A stretch of 64,000 bases of DNA from assembly GCF_009604425.1 (NCBI RefSeq), contig NZ_WEGI01000008.1, positions 248,001-312,000 on the forward strand, given 5' to 3'. Below the pieces are notes generated by a model. The model saw only the letters and a list, made by a program, of their open reading frames with translations, was not told the DNA's origin and searched no databases. The position numbers and the translations under genes were made by a program. This DNA comes from Nocardia aurantia. GTDB lineage: Bacteria; Actinomycetota; Actinomycetes; Mycobacteriales; Mycobacteriaceae. Position 1 is the first letter of the stretch; every line of letters starts with the position of its first letter. Below, in pieces: positions 63,553 to 64,000 of this stretch.

Positions 63553-64000
63553 TCAGCCGGCAGTGCGGTATTCGGCGTAGCCGGGAACCCAGTCGTACAT
63601 CAGGCGCATGAACGGCACCTCGGCGTCGAGCTGGGCGGAGATGCCGATGGCACCCATCAGGACGCGGAAGATCATGGCGTGCTGCGGGGGGAGTTGCAGG
63701 GACCACGAGGTGCGGATGTCCGGATCGGAGATGTCGGTGGCCCGGCCCGCGACCCGCCGCATCCAACTGCGGGTGAAGTGGAAGGTCTCGGTGCGGATCG
63801 GGTCGGCGAACGGGCGCATCAGATCGGCGATCTCGCGGTGGGTGACCGTGCGGCCGGGCAGCACCCAGCCGTCCTCCTGCATCAGCTCGGTCAGTTCCTC
63901 GTAGCGATCCTCCGCCGCGAGGGCCACCATGCGGCCCAGTATCGGGGGGAAGCCGTCGGGCAGCGACGCGCAGGCGCCGTAGTCGATGACCGCCAACCGG
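63553..64000 (-). CDS. ABC1/UbiB-family kinase-like protein, 3' part
   Basis: C-terminal ~149 residues; the start lies beyond the window. AVIDYGACASLPDGFPPILG holds the DYG motif, the metal-binding DFG-equivalent of ABC1/AarF kinases; the rest is the helical C-lobe (MRRVAGRATDISDP, PPQHAMIFRVLMGAIGISAQ). In M. tuberculosis the neighbouring gene Rv3197 next to whiB7 is in this family, is WhiB7-dependent, and contributes to macrolide tolerance. Here a bicupin and TetR gene separate it from whiB7. Ends at stop 63553. Confidence 0.88.
   Translation of the reverse strand, partial: RLAVIDYGACASLPDGFPPILGRMVALAAEDRYEELTELMQEDGWVLPGRTVTHREIADLMRPFADPIRTETFHFTRSWMRRVAGRATDISDPDIRTSWSLQLPPQHAMIFRVLMGAIGISAQLDAEVPFMRLMYDWVPGYAEYRTAG

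Overview
The window is high-GC DNA from a mycolic-acid-containing actinomycete, most likely Nocardia or a close relative. Three things support this. An antigen-85-type mycolyltransferase is present (18.0-19.0 kb). GTG starts and 4-base start/stop overlaps are frequent. The right half is collinear, from memory, with the Mycobacterium tuberculosis block Rv3204-Rv3197: ATL-type alkyltransferase, lipV-like hydrolase, adnA, adnB, K+ channel, nudC, mycoredoxin, uvrD2, whiB7, ABC1 kinase.

Layout. 0-6 kb: assimilatory nitrate/nitrite block, with the narK end, nirB, nirD, a uroporphyrinogen-III synthase fused to a winged helix, and a CbiX-type chelatase (siroheme supply for NirB). 6-12.6 kb: a small Smr protein, an aldo/keto reductase, a 3.4-kb island bracketed by ~82-bp direct repeats, then an intact HTH/MmyB-type regulator and a PhnB-like protein. 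The island holds CYTH, radical SAM, HTH sensor and NUDIX genes; its left repeat is a frameshifted copy of the regulator start. 13.2-19 kb: a single-module NRPS (C-A-PCP-TE) coupled to a small unknown protein, then the mycolyltransferase. 19-25 kb: Tat-exported purple acid phosphatase, TfoX-like protein, acyl-CoA synthetase and D-aminoacylase-type amidohydrolase. 25-32.6 kb: respiratory narGHJI on the minus strand, with low-complexity DNA at the narH end and an extra ORF between narH and narJ. 33-41 kb: an arylsulfatase divergent from a peptide/nickel-type ABC transporter whose leader encodes a polycysteine peptide, so this looks like a sulfur-scavenging locus controlled by cysteine supply. 41-45 kb: SnoaL/epoxide-hydrolase-like protein behind a KstR-type palindrome, a MobA-MoeA fusion (molybdenum cofactor, as NarG needs), a VOC protein, an ATL and a hydrolase. 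45.7-61.5 kb: DNA-repair and redox block (adnA, adnB, channel, nudC, mrx1, uvrD2) ending in whiB7 with a long attenuator-type leader. 61.6-64 kb: bicupin, TetR regulator with operator, and the end of an ABC1 kinase cut by the window.

Most unusual items: the repeat-bracketed radical SAM/CYTH/HTH/NUDIX island, the polycysteine leader peptide, the whiB7 leader with an arginine-rich ORF end and alternative hairpins, the disordered insertions in AdnA/AdnB (AdnB carries a sliding-clamp-like QLDLF motif), and the low-complexity narH-narJ junction. All assignments come from reading the sequence and from memory of families; no database search was run.
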